Assembly (NCBI GenBank): GCA_963792855.1
Contig: CAWBXZ010000005.1
Coordinates: 1 to 64,000 of the forward strand
Length of the DNA stretch: 64,000 nt
Source of the DNA: SG8-40 sp963792855
GTDB lineage: Bacteria; Pseudomonadota; Gammaproteobacteria; Burkholderiales; Eutrophovitaceae
Reading direction: 5' to 3'
Position 1 is the stretch's first letter, and each line of letters starts with the position of its first letter. This document shows positions 9,818-19,614 of this stretch, piece after piece. Under the pieces are notes generated by a model, which was given only the letters and a program-made list of their open reading frames with translations, was not told the origin of the DNA and did not search any database. The translations under genes and the position numbers were made by a program.

Positions 9818-10885
9818 ATGCTATTTCAGGACAAGACGATACTCGTAACCGGTGGAACCGGGTCGATGGGCAAGACCTTTGTCCATCGTGTGCTGACTGG
9901 CGAGCTCGGTACGCCGAAGAAAGTAGTGGTGTTTTCCAGAGACGAGGCGAAGCAGCATGAAATGCGCATTGCCTATCTGCACAAATCCGTTACAACGGAT
10001 GAGGTCATATTCAACAACTTCCTGAACGTACTCGAGTTTCGAATCGGTGATGTGCGGAATTATGATGAGGTATGCTCCGCAGTCAAGAATGCGGACATCG
10101 TTGTCAACGCGGCTGCGCTCAAACAGGTGCCGACCTGCGAATATTTCCCGCAGCAGGCGATCATGACAAACTGCGTTGGCGCTTATAACATTGTGCGCGC
10201 CATTGAAGAGAACGACTATCCGGTCGATACTGTCATCGGCATCAGCACGGACAAGGCATGCAAGCCGGTCAACGTGATGGGCATGACCAAAGCTGTGCAG
10301 GAACGCATTCTGATCGCGGCGAACATCCTCAACCAGCGTACCCGGTTTATCTGTGTCCGTTACGGCAACGTACTGGCCTCGCGTGGCTCGGTGATCCCGC
10401 TGTTTCTCGACCAGATCCGGCATGGCGGACCGGTCACGATTACCTCGCCGGAAATGACGCGCTTTCTTCTGTCGCTGGAGCAGGCAGTCGATACGGTCGT
10501 GATCGCGCTGAAGGAGGGCAAGAGAGGCGAGACTTATGTGCCCAATGCGCCATCGGCAACGGTCGAGAACATTGCGCGGGCCTTGATCGGCAGGCGCGCC
10601 ATCAAGACCAGGGACATAGGTGTTCGTCCCGGAGAGAAGATGCACGAAATCATGATCTCCGAAGAAGAGATTCACCACAGCGTGCGCCGCGGTGATTACT
10701 ACGCGATCCGGCCAATGTTGCCGGAGCTGCGTGGCGATGCTGGCAATGAACCCAATGCGCTTCAGAAGGAATTCAGCTCGGCTGACAATGTCCTCGACCT
10801 GCCCGGAACCATCGATTTACTGCAACGTCATCGCCTGTTGCCCGAGCAACAGTCTCCGACGGCAGACACGGACCTGTTGCGCTAA
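9818..10885 (+). CDS. fnlA: UDP-GlcNAc 4,6-dehydratase/5-epimerase (FnlA/WbjB/CapE family)
   Basis: Polysaccharide biosynthesis SDR that starts UDP-L-FucNAc synthesis from UDP-GlcNAc by 4,6-dehydration with epimerisation. ATG 9818 gives 355 residues. ILVTGGTGSMGKTFVHRVL is the NAD(P) motif, VVNAAALKQVPTCEY the strand-4 motif, and STDKACKPVNVMGMTK carries the active site with Met in place of the usual Tyr, as in the CapD/WbpM-like families. RFICVRYGNVLASRGSVIP is a family signature. It lies between fnlB and fnlC, the three together forming the complete three-enzyme route. Confidence 0.88.
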   Translation: MLFQDKTILVTGGTGSMGKTFVHRVLTGELGTPKKVVVFSRDEAKQHEMRIAYLHKSVTTDEVIFNNFLNVLEFRIGDVRNYDEVCSAVKNADIVVNAAALKQVPTCEYFPQQAIMTNCVGAYNIVRAIEENDYPVDTVIGISTDKACKPVNVMGMTKAVQERILIAANILNQRTRFICVRYGNVLASRGSVIPLFLDQIRHGGPVTITSPEMTRFLLSLEQAVDTVVIALKEGKRGETYVPNAPSATVENIARALIGRRAIKTRDIGVRPGEKMHEIMISEEEIHHSVRRGDYYAIRPMLPELRGDAGNEPNALQKEFSSADNVLDLPGTIDLLQRHRLLPEQQSPTADTDLLR

Positions 10886-10900
10886 TCGGGGGAACGGAGC

Positions 10901-12043
10901 ATGAAGGTCGCTACGATTGTTGGAACCCGGCCGGAGATTATCAAGCTCTCACGGGTCATCGCGGAACTCGATGCCCGTTGCGATCATCTGCTGTTGCATA
11001 CGGGCCAGAATTACGATTATTCGCTGAATCAGGTTTTTTTCGAACAGCTCGATATCCGCAAGCCGGATCAGTTCATGGAGGTGGCCTCCGGCGATCTCGG
11101 TGAGACTATCGGAAACGTCATTGCCCGCTCTTACGATGTGCTCAAATCCGAGGCGCCACAGGCTTTGCTGCTGCTGGGTGATACCAATAGTTGCCTTGCA
11201 GCCATTTCCGCGAAACGGCTCAAGATCCCGGTGTTTCACATGGAGGCAGGGAACCGGTGCTTCGACGAGCGGGTCCCCGAGGAAATCAATCGCAGGATTG
11301 TGGACCATATCAGTGACATTAATCTCACTTACACAGAGCATGCGCGGCGCTATTTGCTCGCCGAAGGTCTGAGTCCGGATCGGGTGATCAAAACAGGCTC
11401 TCCGATGCGCGAAGTGCTCGACCATTACAAGGATGGAATCGATTCGAGTGATGCAATGCAGCGCCTGGGCCTCGAAGCAAAACGTTTCCTTCTTGTCAGT
11501 GCACACCGTGAAGAGAACGTCGATGTCGCGTCAAACCTGCAAGACTTGCTGGGCGCGCTCGGCGCATTACATGCCCATTATCAAGTTCCCGTGATCGTTT
11601 CAACGCACCCCAGAACCCGGAAGCGACTGGATGCGCTCAAGTGTCTGGCGAGCAACGATGGGATACGGTTCATCGATGCGATGGGGTTCTTCGATTACGT
11701 GAATCTTCAAAAGAACGCATTTTGCGTGCTCTCCGACAGCGGCACGATTACGGAAGAGTCTTCCATCCTCGGTTTTCCTGCCGTTACCATCCGGCAAGCG
11801 CATGAGCGGCCGGAGGGCATGGACGAAGGGACGCTGGTCATGTCCGGGCTAAAGGCAGCCAATGTGCTCGACGCAGTGGCACTCGTGGTCGGGCAACATT
11901 CGGACGCACGGACGACCTTCCGCACGGTACCGGACTACGAGCCGGACAACGTTTCCAAGAAGGTAGTACGCCTGATCTTCAGTTATACCGACTTCGTGAA
12001 TCGCGTGGTCTGGCGCAAACCGGATCAGGTGTCACCCGGATAG
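10901..12043 (+). CDS. fnlC: UDP-GlcNAc-type 2-epimerase, UDP-L-FucNAc pathway (FnlC/WbjD)
   Basis: WecB-type non-hydrolysing 2-epimerase, 380 residues, GT-B-like fold. In this context it would carry out the last step, C2 epimerisation giving UDP-L-FucNAc. ATG 10901 has a GGAG ribosome site 15 nt after fnlA ends. Characteristic strings are VGTRPEIIKLSRVI, HTGQNYDYSLNQVFFEQL, GDTNSCLAAISAKRL, HMEAGNRCFDERVPEE and SAHREENVD. The gene could be taken for wecB/mnaA by similarity alone. The adjacent fnlA and fnlB make FnlC the better call. Confidence 0.87.
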   Translation: MKVATIVGTRPEIIKLSRVIAELDARCDHLLLHTGQNYDYSLNQVFFEQLDIRKPDQFMEVASGDLGETIGNVIARSYDVLKSEAPQALLLLGDTNSCLAAISAKRLKIPVFHMEAGNRCFDERVPEEINRRIVDHISDINLTYTEHARRYLLAEGLSPDRVIKTGSPMREVLDHYKDGIDSSDAMQRLGLEAKRFLLVSAHREENVDVASNLQDLLGALGALHAHYQVPVIVSTHPRTRKRLDALKCLASNDGIRFIDAMGFFDYVNLQKNAFCVLSDSGTITEESSILGFPAVTIRQAHERPEGMDEGTLVMSGLKAANVLDAVALVVGQHSDARTTFRTVPDYEPDNVSKKVVRLIFSYTDFVNRVVWRKPDQVSPG

Positions 12044-12047
12044 TCGT

Positions 12048-12996
12048 TTGCCGGACGTACTTGTTACCGGCGCGAGCGGTTTCGTCGGAACGCGTCTGTG
12101 TTCCGCACTGGATGCGGCCGGTATCTCCTACCGCCGGGCACTAAGATCCGGTCCGACGATATCTGCAAACGATATGGTGTTGGGAGAGTTCGGCCCGGAT
12201 ACCGATTGGCGGCAGTCGCTGCGGGGGGTGACGACTGTGGTTCATCTCGCAGCGCGGACCCATGTGATGCGTGAATCGGCACCCGATCCCCTTGCCGAAT
12301 ACCGCCGTGTAAACGTAGAAGTGACGAAACGCCTTGCCGAGACGGCCACAAGTGAGGGTATCCGTCGCTTCATCTTTCTTTCGTCCATCAAGGTCAATGG
12401 CGAGCGCACAACCGATCGGCCGTTCCGGGAGTGTGATCAACCCCGTCCGGAAGACCCTTACGGCATTTCCAAGCTTGAGGCTGAAACGCAACTGCAGCGA
12501 ATTGCTGCAAGCTCGTCGATGACGGCGACTGTTCTCAGACCGCCATTGGTTTACGGTGCTGGAGTGAAAGGGAATTTCCTGTCGCTCATGCGCGCAGTTC
12601 ACAAAGGCGTGCCGTTGCCCTTTGCCTCCATCGATAATCGACGCAGTCTGGTCTTCGTGGGTAATCTTGTGTCGGCGATCGTGAGCGTGTCTTGGCGACG
12701 ATCGGGCGGGGGGCAAGACTTTCCTGGTTTCCGATGGAGAAGACCTTTCAACGCCCGGCTTGATTCGCGGGCTGGCAGAACACATGGGGCGCAAGGCTCG
12801 CCTTCTGCCTGTCCCAGCCGGGATTTTGCGCGGTATTGCCGCCCTGTCCGGGCAAGAAGCCAGGCTTGCGCGGCTGACCGACTCGCTTCAGATAGACAGT
12901 TCGAGACTTCGGGACACGCTTCAATGGACTCCGCCATACTCGGCCGGCTACGCGCTGGGCGAGACGGCGAGGTGGTTTGTTTCGCAAAGTCAGTGA
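12048..12996 (+). pseudogene. wbpV: WbpV-like UDP-4-keto-sugar reductase/epimerase (SDR), one frameshift
   Basis: Extended SDR related to WbpV, which reduces UDP-4-keto-6-deoxy-GlcNAc (the WbpM product) to UDP-D-QuiNAc or UDP-D-FucNAc. TTG 12048 opens MPDVLVTGASGFVGTRLCSA. RRFIFLSSIKVNGE and the YGISK active site follow. Near 12687 one base is in excess (GTGAGCGTGT). The C-terminal part then continues in another frame as CLGDDRAGGKTFLVSDGED and MIRGLAEHMGRKARLL to the stop at 12996. Repaired length is 315 residues, normal for the family. The wbpV-wbpL-wbpM order is the same as in known Pseudomonas O-antigen loci. Confidence 0.78.
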
Positions 12997-13062
12997 TGTG
13001 ACTAATCAATAGCGCGTGCTCGAACGCCGTATTTCGGGGGCTGGGCTGTCGACACCTATATA

Positions 13063-14058
13063 ATGCGCGCGGTGGACGGCCTACCTATCCATACTCTTGC
13101 TATCGCGGCAGCAGTCTCAGCGACTGTCTCCACCGTCATTGTGCGCGCGCTGCTCCGCTACCGTTTGGTGCTTGATGCGCCGAACGATCGTTCCTTGCAC
13201 ACAACGCCAGTGCCGCGTGTCGGCGGCCTGGGTGTTCTGGCAGGCGTGCTGGCAGGCAGTGCGATTTCAATTGGTCTGGGCTCACCGTTGATTTGGCTGG
13301 CGACCGCGCTAGCGGTTGTTTCGTTGCTCGACGACCACTGGAGCTTGCCGGTCGCGATACGCCTGCTAGCCCATCTGACCGTTGCGAGCGTGTATATTCT
13401 GGTCGTTGGCGGGTGGCAAACGGTCATGTTGCCGTTGGTGCTGATCCTCGCGCTGACCTGGATGACAAACCTCTACAATTTCATGGATGGTGCGGATGGG
13501 CTGGCTGGAGGCATGACGTTCTTCGGCTTCCTGGCATATGCAATTGCGGCAGGGTTCCAGGGTCATGACGGTCTTGCCGCGCTCTCGCTATGCACCGCGA
13601 CGGCCGCGGCAGGGTTCCTGATGTTCAATTATCCCCCCGCCCGTATCTTTCTTGGCGATGTCGGGTCCATTCCGATCGGGTTTCTCGCTGGTGCCATCGG
13701 GTTACGCGGTTGGCTGGACGATGCGTGGCCGGCCGTGTTTCCGTTGATCGTGTTTGCGCCATTCGTTGTCGATGCTTCGGTGACGCTGATTCGCAGGACA
13801 CTGCGCAGGGAGCGTGTCTGGAACGCACACCGCGAGCACTATTACCAGCGTCTGATTCTGGCTGGATGGTCGCATCGCCGCACGGCGAATGCCGAGTATC
13901 TCGTGATGAGCGTGTGCTCGGCCACGGGGCTCCTGGTTGTATTTGCCGCCCCCGGGCTGCGTATGATTTTGGTTGGTGCCCTTGTCGTTGCAGGCGCTGT
14001 GTTGATGATTCTGGTGGATCGTCAATGGCGGCTAAAGCAAGCCAGGAATAGTGGCTGA
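13063..14058 (+). CDS. wbpL: WbpL/WecA-like polyisoprenyl-phosphate sugar-1-phosphate transferase
   Basis: MraY/WecA-family integral membrane enzyme that starts the lipid-linked glycan by transferring an N-acetyl-sugar-1-phosphate (QuiNAc or FucNAc type) from its UDP form to undecaprenyl phosphate. 331 residues with about ten hydrophobic segments. Signature motifs: LLDDHWSLPVAIRLLAHL (Mg2+-binding Asp pair), NLYNFMDGADGLAGG and FNYPPARIFLGDVGSIPIGF. HREHYYQRLILAGWSHR near the C-terminus matches the His-rich cytoplasmic loop. ATG 13063 is the first start after the wbpV-like gene. The gene overlaps wbpM by 8 nt. Confidence 0.87.
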   Translation: MRAVDGLPIHTLAIAAAVSATVSTVIVRALLRYRLVLDAPNDRSLHTTPVPRVGGLGVLAGVLAGSAISIGLGSPLIWLATALAVVSLLDDHWSLPVAIRLLAHLTVASVYILVVGGWQTVMLPLVLILALTWMTNLYNFMDGADGLAGGMTFFGFLAYAIAAGFQGHDGLAALSLCTATAAAGFLMFNYPPARIFLGDVGSIPIGFLAGAIGLRGWLDDAWPAVFPLIVFAPFVVDASVTLIRRTLRRERVWNAHREHYYQRLILAGWSHRRTANAEYLVMSVCSATGLLVVFAAPGLRMILVGALVVAGAVLMILVDRQWRLKQARNSG

Positions 14059-15913
14059 CATGAAGAAACCAAGTTCCCGTGCGCTTATGGCGTTTGTGCA
14101 TGACCTGCTTGCCGTTTTCGTAGCTTGGTCACTGGCATTTCTACTGCGATTCAATTTCGAAATGCCACCGGCGTACACGGCGGTTCTGATTGCTACGGTC
14201 GTCCCGGTAGTGCTGATGGACGGGATGATCTTCTTCGCGTTCCGTCTCTATCGGGGGCTGTGGCGCTACGCCAGTATTCACGATCTGAAGTTGCTTCTTG
14301 TCGCTACCGCCGCATGCGGGCTTGCGGTTCCAGCCGCGTTCCTGCTGTTCCAGCCGGACATCTTCCCTCCGCGTTCGGTTTTCGTCCTGCACCCGCTCTT
14401 GCTGGCTGCAATCATGAGCGGGAGCCGCCTGGCCTATCGCTCATGGAAGGACCGCAAAATCGGAAGGCTGGGAGCGCTCAACGGCAGGCCGGTGGTGGTG
14501 CTCGGGGCTGGAGATGCCGCGGCCAAGCTGCTCAGAGAGCTTGCGACCAGTCCCGAGTGGCGCATCATTGGTGTGCTCGATGATGACCCCCGGAAGCGCG
14601 GGCATCAGATTGTCGGAGCGATGGTGCTGGGGCATACAGACACTTTGCCAGACGTGGCCGTGAAATATGGTGTTGAGCACGCGATCATTGCCATGCCGGC
14701 AGCATCACATCAAGTTCGCAAGCGGCTAGTCGATTTGTGTCAGAAAGCGAATTTGAAGGCGCTGACAGTACCTTCGCTTGATGACCTGCTGGGAGGCCGG
14801 GTTGCAGTGTCTCAAATTCGGCAAGTTGAGCTGGACGACTTGCTTGGCCGGGACCCGGTCAAGCTCGATTCCGAGGGGCTGCATCACCTGGTCGACGGCG
14901 CTTCCATTCTCGTGACTGGCGCCGGGGGATCGATCGGATCAGAGCTTTGCCGGCAAATTGCGAAGTTTTCCCCTGCACAGCTCGTTTTGTTCGAGATTTC
15001 CGAATATCTGCTTTATCGCATCGAGCAGGAGTTTCGTGAAGCTTTTCCGCAAACAAGGATCGTGTGCATCGTTGGTGACGTGAAGAACGCGTCACGAGTC
15101 GATCACGTGCTATCCGTTTATCGTCCCAAGGTGGTATTTCATGCCGCGGCGTACAAGCATGTGCCGCTCATGGAGATCGACAATGCCTGGGAGGGGGTGC
15201 ACAACAACGTCGGTGGTGTACTGGTGCTGGGCCGGGCAGCAATACGCCATGCGGTCGAGAAGTTTGTCCTGGTCTCGACTGACAAAGCCGTAAATCCGGT
15301 CAACGTGATGGGGGCAAGCAAGCGGCTCGCAGAAATGGTTTGCCAGCGTTTGCAGGACTCTGCCTCGACACGATTCGTGCTCGTGAGATTCGGCAACGTG
15401 CTGGGCAGCACTGGGAGTGTCATTCCGAAGTTTCGCAGGCAGATCGAGCAAGGCGGCCCGGTAACGGTGACGCACCCGGAGGTCACGCGCTATTTCATGT
15501 CGATTCCGGAGGCCGCGCAGCTGATATTGCAGGCGGGACTGATGGGAGAGGGTGGTGAAATCTTCGTGCTCGACATGGGAGAATCGGTCCGCATAACAGA
15601 GTTGGCGCGCGAGATGATCCGATTGTCTGGTTTTAGTGAGGAAGAGATCAAGATCGTTTACACAGGCTTGCGGCCGGGCGAAAAGCTGTATGAAGAGCTG
15701 TTGGCAGATGGCGAAGCGACATTGGAGACGCCGCACCCGAAGCTTCGAATTGCCAGATCGCGCGACGTGCCCGAAGACATGCTGCCCTCGATCGATTTGT
15801 GGCTCGATGGCAAGGAGGCGCAATCGGACGCGTCCGTACGGCAGGAGTTGGCAAAATGGATTCCGGAGTATCGCCCTGCACCGGCATCTGAACGTAATGC
15901 TGGAACAGGTTGA
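14051..15913 (+). CDS. wbpM: WbpM-like UDP-GlcNAc 4,6-dehydratase, membrane anchored
   Basis: Large nucleotide-sugar dehydratase (CapD/WbpM family) making UDP-4-keto-6-deoxy-GlcNAc for D-QuiNAc or D-FucNAc. The N-terminal ~130 residues hold four membrane segments. A first Rossmann domain follows (VVVLGAGDAAAKLLREL), then the catalytic SDR domain with VTGAGGSIGSELCRQIAKF, HAAAYKHVPLMEID, STDKAVNPVNVMGASK and VLVRFGNVLGSTGSVIPKF. Met occupies the usual Tyr position, as is normal for this family. 620 residues matches WbpM. Start GTG 14051 overlaps wbpL; ATG 14060 is an alternative. About 215 nt without coding follow. Confidence 0.9.
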   Translation: MADMKKPSSRALMAFVHDLLAVFVAWSLAFLLRFNFEMPPAYTAVLIATVVPVVLMDGMIFFAFRLYRGLWRYASIHDLKLLLVATAACGLAVPAAFLLFQPDIFPPRSVFVLHPLLLAAIMSGSRLAYRSWKDRKIGRLGALNGRPVVVLGAGDAAAKLLRELATSPEWRIIGVLDDDPRKRGHQIVGAMVLGHTDTLPDVAVKYGVEHAIIAMPAASHQVRKRLVDLCQKANLKALTVPSLDDLLGGRVAVSQIRQVELDDLLGRDPVKLDSEGLHHLVDGASILVTGAGGSIGSELCRQIAKFSPAQLVLFEISEYLLYRIEQEFREAFPQTRIVCIVGDVKNASRVDHVLSVYRPKVVFHAAAYKHVPLMEIDNAWEGVHNNVGGVLVLGRAAIRHAVEKFVLVSTDKAVNPVNVMGASKRLAEMVCQRLQDSASTRFVLVRFGNVLGSTGSVIPKFRRQIEQGGPVTVTHPEVTRYFMSIPEAAQLILQAGLMGEGGEIFVLDMGESVRITELAREMIRLSGFSEEEIKIVYTGLRPGEKLYEELLADGEATLETPHPKLRIARSRDVPEDMLPSIDLWLDGKEAQSDASVRQELAKWIPEYRPAPASERNAGTG

Positions 15914-16128
15914 GGCCGGCTTTCGAACCAAACTGGTATTGAACGGGCATTGGTTTTCTTGTCAGCGGATTGGTGGTGATGGCAGAAATGCGGGCGGCTT
16001 ATCTGACGCTTGGCGGGAATGGGCTGTTGCATAACCGGGCCCGGCTAGCACCCGGCAGCGGCCGAAGGCGCTGGGACACTTTTGGAAATCAAGGCGGGAC
16101 GCGCATATGAACCCTCGATCGGGGTGCA

Positions 16129-17517
16129 GTGAGTAATCAGGGCGTGCTATCGGCCCCTGTTCGATCGCCACGTTGGTATCACGGTATCTCGTTGCCGGCG
16201 TGGTTCGTCCTCGTATTGCTGCCTGCAGCATTGCTTTTGTATACGCCTGCACATGTGACGGCGTTGCGCAACCTCATTGTTTTGGCGCTATTGCTGGTCG
16301 TGATCTTTTCGGTGCGTCGATGGGGGGGCGGCGCCTGGTTAGGCCAGGCCAGGATACCGTTGATTGTTCTCGGTGTATTGCAGCTTTGGCTGTTCCTCAT
16401 CGCCTTGGTGTTGTCTCCCGATCCGTCGGACGCTTTGCGGGAATGGATTGGGGAATGGTTCCGCGCATCGTTGGTGTTTTTGATTGGGCTGGCATCGGGG
16501 CGTTTGCTGGCGTCTGAGGCGCGTGTTTCGCGGAGTCTGGCAGCGGTTGCAGGCGTCATGATTGTGCTGCCGCTCGCGGTGCTTGCATTGATCCACTGCG
16601 CTTTCGCGATCAAGTATTACACTCCACAGTCTTACACGGCGATTTATTTCGGGCCCAGCGATCATCGAGCCAACATTACCTATGTTGTGGCGTTGGCGAT
16701 GCCGGTCATCCTGGCTGACTTGTATGAACGGCTGTGCTCGTATCGTCGTTTGCTTCCGATACCTTCGTGGGGGTCGGTAGTGTTGCTTTTCCTGTTCCTT
16801 GCGACCGTGCTCACGTCCAGTACGCGTAACGGCATTCTGGTCGTGGTTGTCTTTATTGGCGGCTGGTGCGCCTGGGTGGTGCTGCGGTTGATATCTGCAG
16901 GCCGGGTCAGACTGGGGTTGATGGTATCGCTGCTAATCAGTTCCGTAGTACTTGGAGGCATGGTTTTCAGCAACATGCTGGACTCTCGGTGGGAGAGACT
17001 GGTTGATACGGTTGAAGTGGCAAGAGACTACGAACAACACACAGCATGGTACAAATTCCCCGAGGAGCCTCTCCCCCGAACGTCGAGTGGGAACCCGGTG
17101 GACGAATCTGCCTACCTGCGAATCGTGTTCGCGATGGAGGGAACGCAATTGCTCATGGACAATCCCTGGGGCACTGGCCTCGGCCGGGACGCATTCAAGG
17201 TTCTTGTTGCACGCAAGTACAAGGGTGCCAATGTGTCTCACACGCACATAGGTATCCTGGGCTTCGCGTTGAGTGCCGGATTATTCGGGTTGGCGATTCT
17301 GATTGTTTTTCTGGTTGTCCTCGGGCGTGTCGGTCAGCGCGAAGCGGCGGGCGGCGGCATGATCGGTCTTGTACTGCTTTTGACAGTATGTATTTTCTCG
17401 CTGCGGACGCTGATAGACAACACGCTGCGCGATCATATACTCGAGCAATTCATGCTGGTGGTCGGTTTACTCCTTGCAACCTCGGTTTCGACAAAGGGAA
17501 CGGGCCAGCGTGCATAA
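16129..17517 (+). CDS. O-antigen ligase/polymerase family membrane protein (WaaL/Wzy_C)
   Basis: Polytopic protein of 462 residues with about 11 membrane segments and one large periplasmic loop (roughly residues 290-370), the layout of the PF04932 O-antigen ligase/polymerase family. The loop ends with NPWGTGLGRDAFKV and NVSHTHIGILGFALSAGLFG, which resemble the family's conserved loop end. It acts on undecaprenyl-PP-linked glycan on the periplasmic side, either ligating it to lipid A-core or polymerising it; the sequence does not decide which. GTG 16129 is the start. The stop overlaps the next gene, so it is operon-linked with the core-type genes downstream. Confidence 0.78.
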   Translation: MSNQGVLSAPVRSPRWYHGISLPAWFVLVLLPAALLLYTPAHVTALRNLIVLALLLVVIFSVRRWGGGAWLGQARIPLIVLGVLQLWLFLIALVLSPDPSDALREWIGEWFRASLVFLIGLASGRLLASEARVSRSLAAVAGVMIVLPLAVLALIHCAFAIKYYTPQSYTAIYFGPSDHRANITYVVALAMPVILADLYERLCSYRRLLPIPSWGSVVLLFLFLATVLTSSTRNGILVVVVFIGGWCAWVVLRLISAGRVRLGLMVSLLISSVVLGGMVFSNMLDSRWERLVDTVEVARDYEQHTAWYKFPEEPLPRTSSGNPVDESAYLRIVFAMEGTQLLMDNPWGTGLGRDAFKVLVARKYKGANVSHTHIGILGFALSAGLFGLAILIVFLVVLGRVGQREAAGGGMIGLVLLLTVCIFSLRTLIDNTLRDHILEQFMLVVGLLLATSVSTKGTGQRA

Positions 17518-18832
17518 CAACCGACAAACCTGGTTGATACTTTCCCATGCGTTCAACATGGACGGACGTGCCGCTAGCCACACCATCACGGACAAGATTC
17601 CTCATCTGATTGCGGCTGGCATCGATCCGATTGTTCTGAGCGCGGTAACCGGGCGGCGCGATGAGATCGTCGAGCATCATCAGTTGTTGCCGGTTTCACC
17701 AGCTGGCTTGCGCTTTGATCTTCGCCACGTTCTGCGACGTCGTTTGACCGGCAAGCTGCTGTACAAAGTCGCGGTTGGGTTGATGACGCTCCTGATGTTG
17801 CCGTTTTATCTGCTGGAGAAGATTTTTATTCGCCTCGAACCGCAGTGGTCGTGGTTTGTCCCTGCCTACTTCTCCGGCGCCCGGCTCATTCGTAACCGCA
17901 AACCCGAGGTGATCTATTCAACTGGTGGCGCGAACTCCGCACACCTTGCCGGGTATTTGCTCGCGCGGAAATTCGGTTTGCCGTGGATTGCGGAGATTCA
18001 CGACCCGATGGTTCTTGCCGGTCCGAAGAACAAACGCATGTCGGCGCGATTCGCTGCCTGGCTGGAAGGCAAAATTTGTGAACATGCTGACGTGCCGTTC
18101 TGGTTTGTCGAGTCGGCGCGTGACAGGGCGCGCCAGAGGCACCCGGAGATGGGTAACCGGGGCCGGGTGCTGATTCCCGGTGCAGACAAGCCCGGATTCG
18201 AAAAGGTGCCGTATCGGCGTGGCAGCGAATTGATTGTCGGTCACTTCGGCTCCCTGTCCGCGACCCGTAACCTGGTCTGCTTTATCCAGGCGATGGAAAA
18301 ACTGATCAAGCGCCGTCCGGAAACTCGCAACGTCGTGCGGCTTGAGATTTATGGCAGTGGTGCCGATGCGGAATCTGCAGCGGCCGTTGCGAAGTTTCCG
18401 GCGCAGGAAATGATCCGCCAATTCGGGCGCCTTGAAAACGATCCCGTGACCGGGGAGAGCGGCCGCGACCGGGTGCTCAGGAGAATGAATACCGTGGATT
18501 GCCTGTTGCTGTTGCATGGAACGGAGGGTTTTTGTGAGGAGTACATTCCGTCAAAGTTCTATGAGTATCTGTGGACGCAACGGCCGATACTCGGATTGAT
18601 CTGGCGCAATCCGCAACTCGAAGCGATGCTTCGTGATCAGGGTCATACTGCAGTGGCCGCAGACGACGTCGATGGGGTCTGCGATGCACTTGACGAGCTA
18701 TTTGACCGGTGGCTCGATGACGGCCTTGCCGATTCCGGCAAGGCATCGCCCTACACCGCCGAAGCTGCTACCAGTCAGTTGGTACTGTGGGCGCGGGAGG
18801 CTGTTGGCAATCACTCGAGTACGATAGCGTAG
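17510..18832 (+). CDS. Glycosyltransferase family 4-like
   Basis: Probable GT-B glycosyltransferase of 440 residues. The N-terminus WLILSHAFNMDGRAASHTIT has the acceptor-site pattern, followed by YSTGGANSAHLAGYLLARKF and WIAEIHDPMVLAG. The C-terminal half has VGHFGSLSATRNL, YGSGADAESAA and CEEYIPSKFYEYLWTQRPIL, the last being a common donor-site pattern. Residues ~85-115 are hydrophobic and may touch the membrane. GTG 17510 overlaps the end of the ligase gene by 8 nt. The stop TAG overlaps the next GTG start. Sugar unknown. Confidence 0.72.
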   Translation: MHNNRQTWLILSHAFNMDGRAASHTITDKIPHLIAAGIDPIVLSAVTGRRDEIVEHHQLLPVSPAGLRFDLRHVLRRRLTGKLLYKVAVGLMTLLMLPFYLLEKIFIRLEPQWSWFVPAYFSGARLIRNRKPEVIYSTGGANSAHLAGYLLARKFGLPWIAEIHDPMVLAGPKNKRMSARFAAWLEGKICEHADVPFWFVESARDRARQRHPEMGNRGRVLIPGADKPGFEKVPYRRGSELIVGHFGSLSATRNLVCFIQAMEKLIKRRPETRNVVRLEIYGSGADAESAAAVAKFPAQEMIRQFGRLENDPVTGESGRDRVLRRMNTVDCLLLLHGTEGFCEEYIPSKFYEYLWTQRPILGLIWRNPQLEAMLRDQGHTAVAADDVDGVCDALDELFDRWLDDGLADSGKASPYTAEAATSQLVLWAREAVGNHSSTIA

Positions 18833-19614
18833 TGCAACCCGTCATACTCAAGACGAAGTACGCCTTTCACCTGCTTCTGGCATTCCTGAAGCCTGATGTC
18901 GTCCTCGATGTCGGCAGTATGGACGGCGCTGATTCCAGGCGGTTCAGCAAGCTTGTCCCACAGGCGGGCATTGTTGCTTTCGAAGGCAATCCTTATAACT
19001 ACCGGGCGATGCTGGCCGACGATGATCTCCAGCATTCGTCGATTCGCGTCGAGAATTGCATTGTCTCGGACGTCCCTGGCGAGGCGCGATTCTTCGTTCA
19101 GGTGCCCGAATCAGACGACAAGCCATTCAACCGGGGAAGGAGTTCGACGCGCGAGAGGTCTCTGGACGGCGCGCGTACCGAGGAAGTCGTTCTTGATTCC
19201 GTTCGCGTAGACGAGTTCCTTGCCAGGGAGTTTCCAACAGCATCGACGATCGCAGCGTGGGTAGACGTAGAGGGCAATACCCATGGCGTGATGCAAAGCA
19301 TGGTGGGGTGTGCGGAGCGCGTCAAGTTGCTTCACGTCGAAGTCGAAACGCAGGAAATCTGGCCGGGCCAAAAGCTCGAGTCCGATGTTCTTGCCCTGTC
19401 AGCCGAGTTGGATTTTGTCGTGATCGCGCGTGGCGAAGATGCGGTGCAACGGGATCTCATTCTTGTAAACCGGGACTGGTATGCCGCGAACAAGGGTTCA
19501 GTCGACCGGATTCTCGAGATTGCACGGATGATTGGCCCCACCGCCTCGAGAGTTGTTGAAACGCGTTGCTGGCAACGCTTTGTCGCCCCGGCAGTGAGGC
19601 GCGTTTTCGGATGA
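18832..19614 (+). CDS. FkbM-family SAM-dependent methyltransferase
   Basis: FkbM-type methyltransferase (PF05050), which usually methylates sugars or other small hydroxyl groups. 260 residues from GTG 18832, whose first base is the last base of the preceding stop. VVLDVGSMDGADSRRFSKL is SAM motif I and IVAFEGNPYNYRAML holds the acidic residue that binds the ribose. AAWVDVEGNTHGVMQS and LLHVEVETQEIWPGQ are the FkbM-typical DVEG and E-rich motifs. It may add a methyl cap to the surface glycan. Confidence 0.8.
   Translation: MQPVILKTKYAFHLLLAFLKPDVVLDVGSMDGADSRRFSKLVPQAGIVAFEGNPYNYRAMLADDDLQHSSIRVENCIVSDVPGEARFFVQVPESDDKPFNRGRSSTRERSLDGARTEEVVLDSVRVDEFLAREFPTASTIAAWVDVEGNTHGVMQSMVGCAERVKLLHVEVETQEIWPGQKLESDVLALSAELDFVVIARGEDAVQRDLILVNRDWYAANKGSVDRILEIARMIGPTASRVVETRCWQRFVAPAVRRVFG

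Noticed and set aside
9821..10678. Long antisense open frame opposite fnlA
   Set aside because: No family resemblance; the sense strand encodes a clear FnlA. GC-rich codon use explains the open antisense frame.
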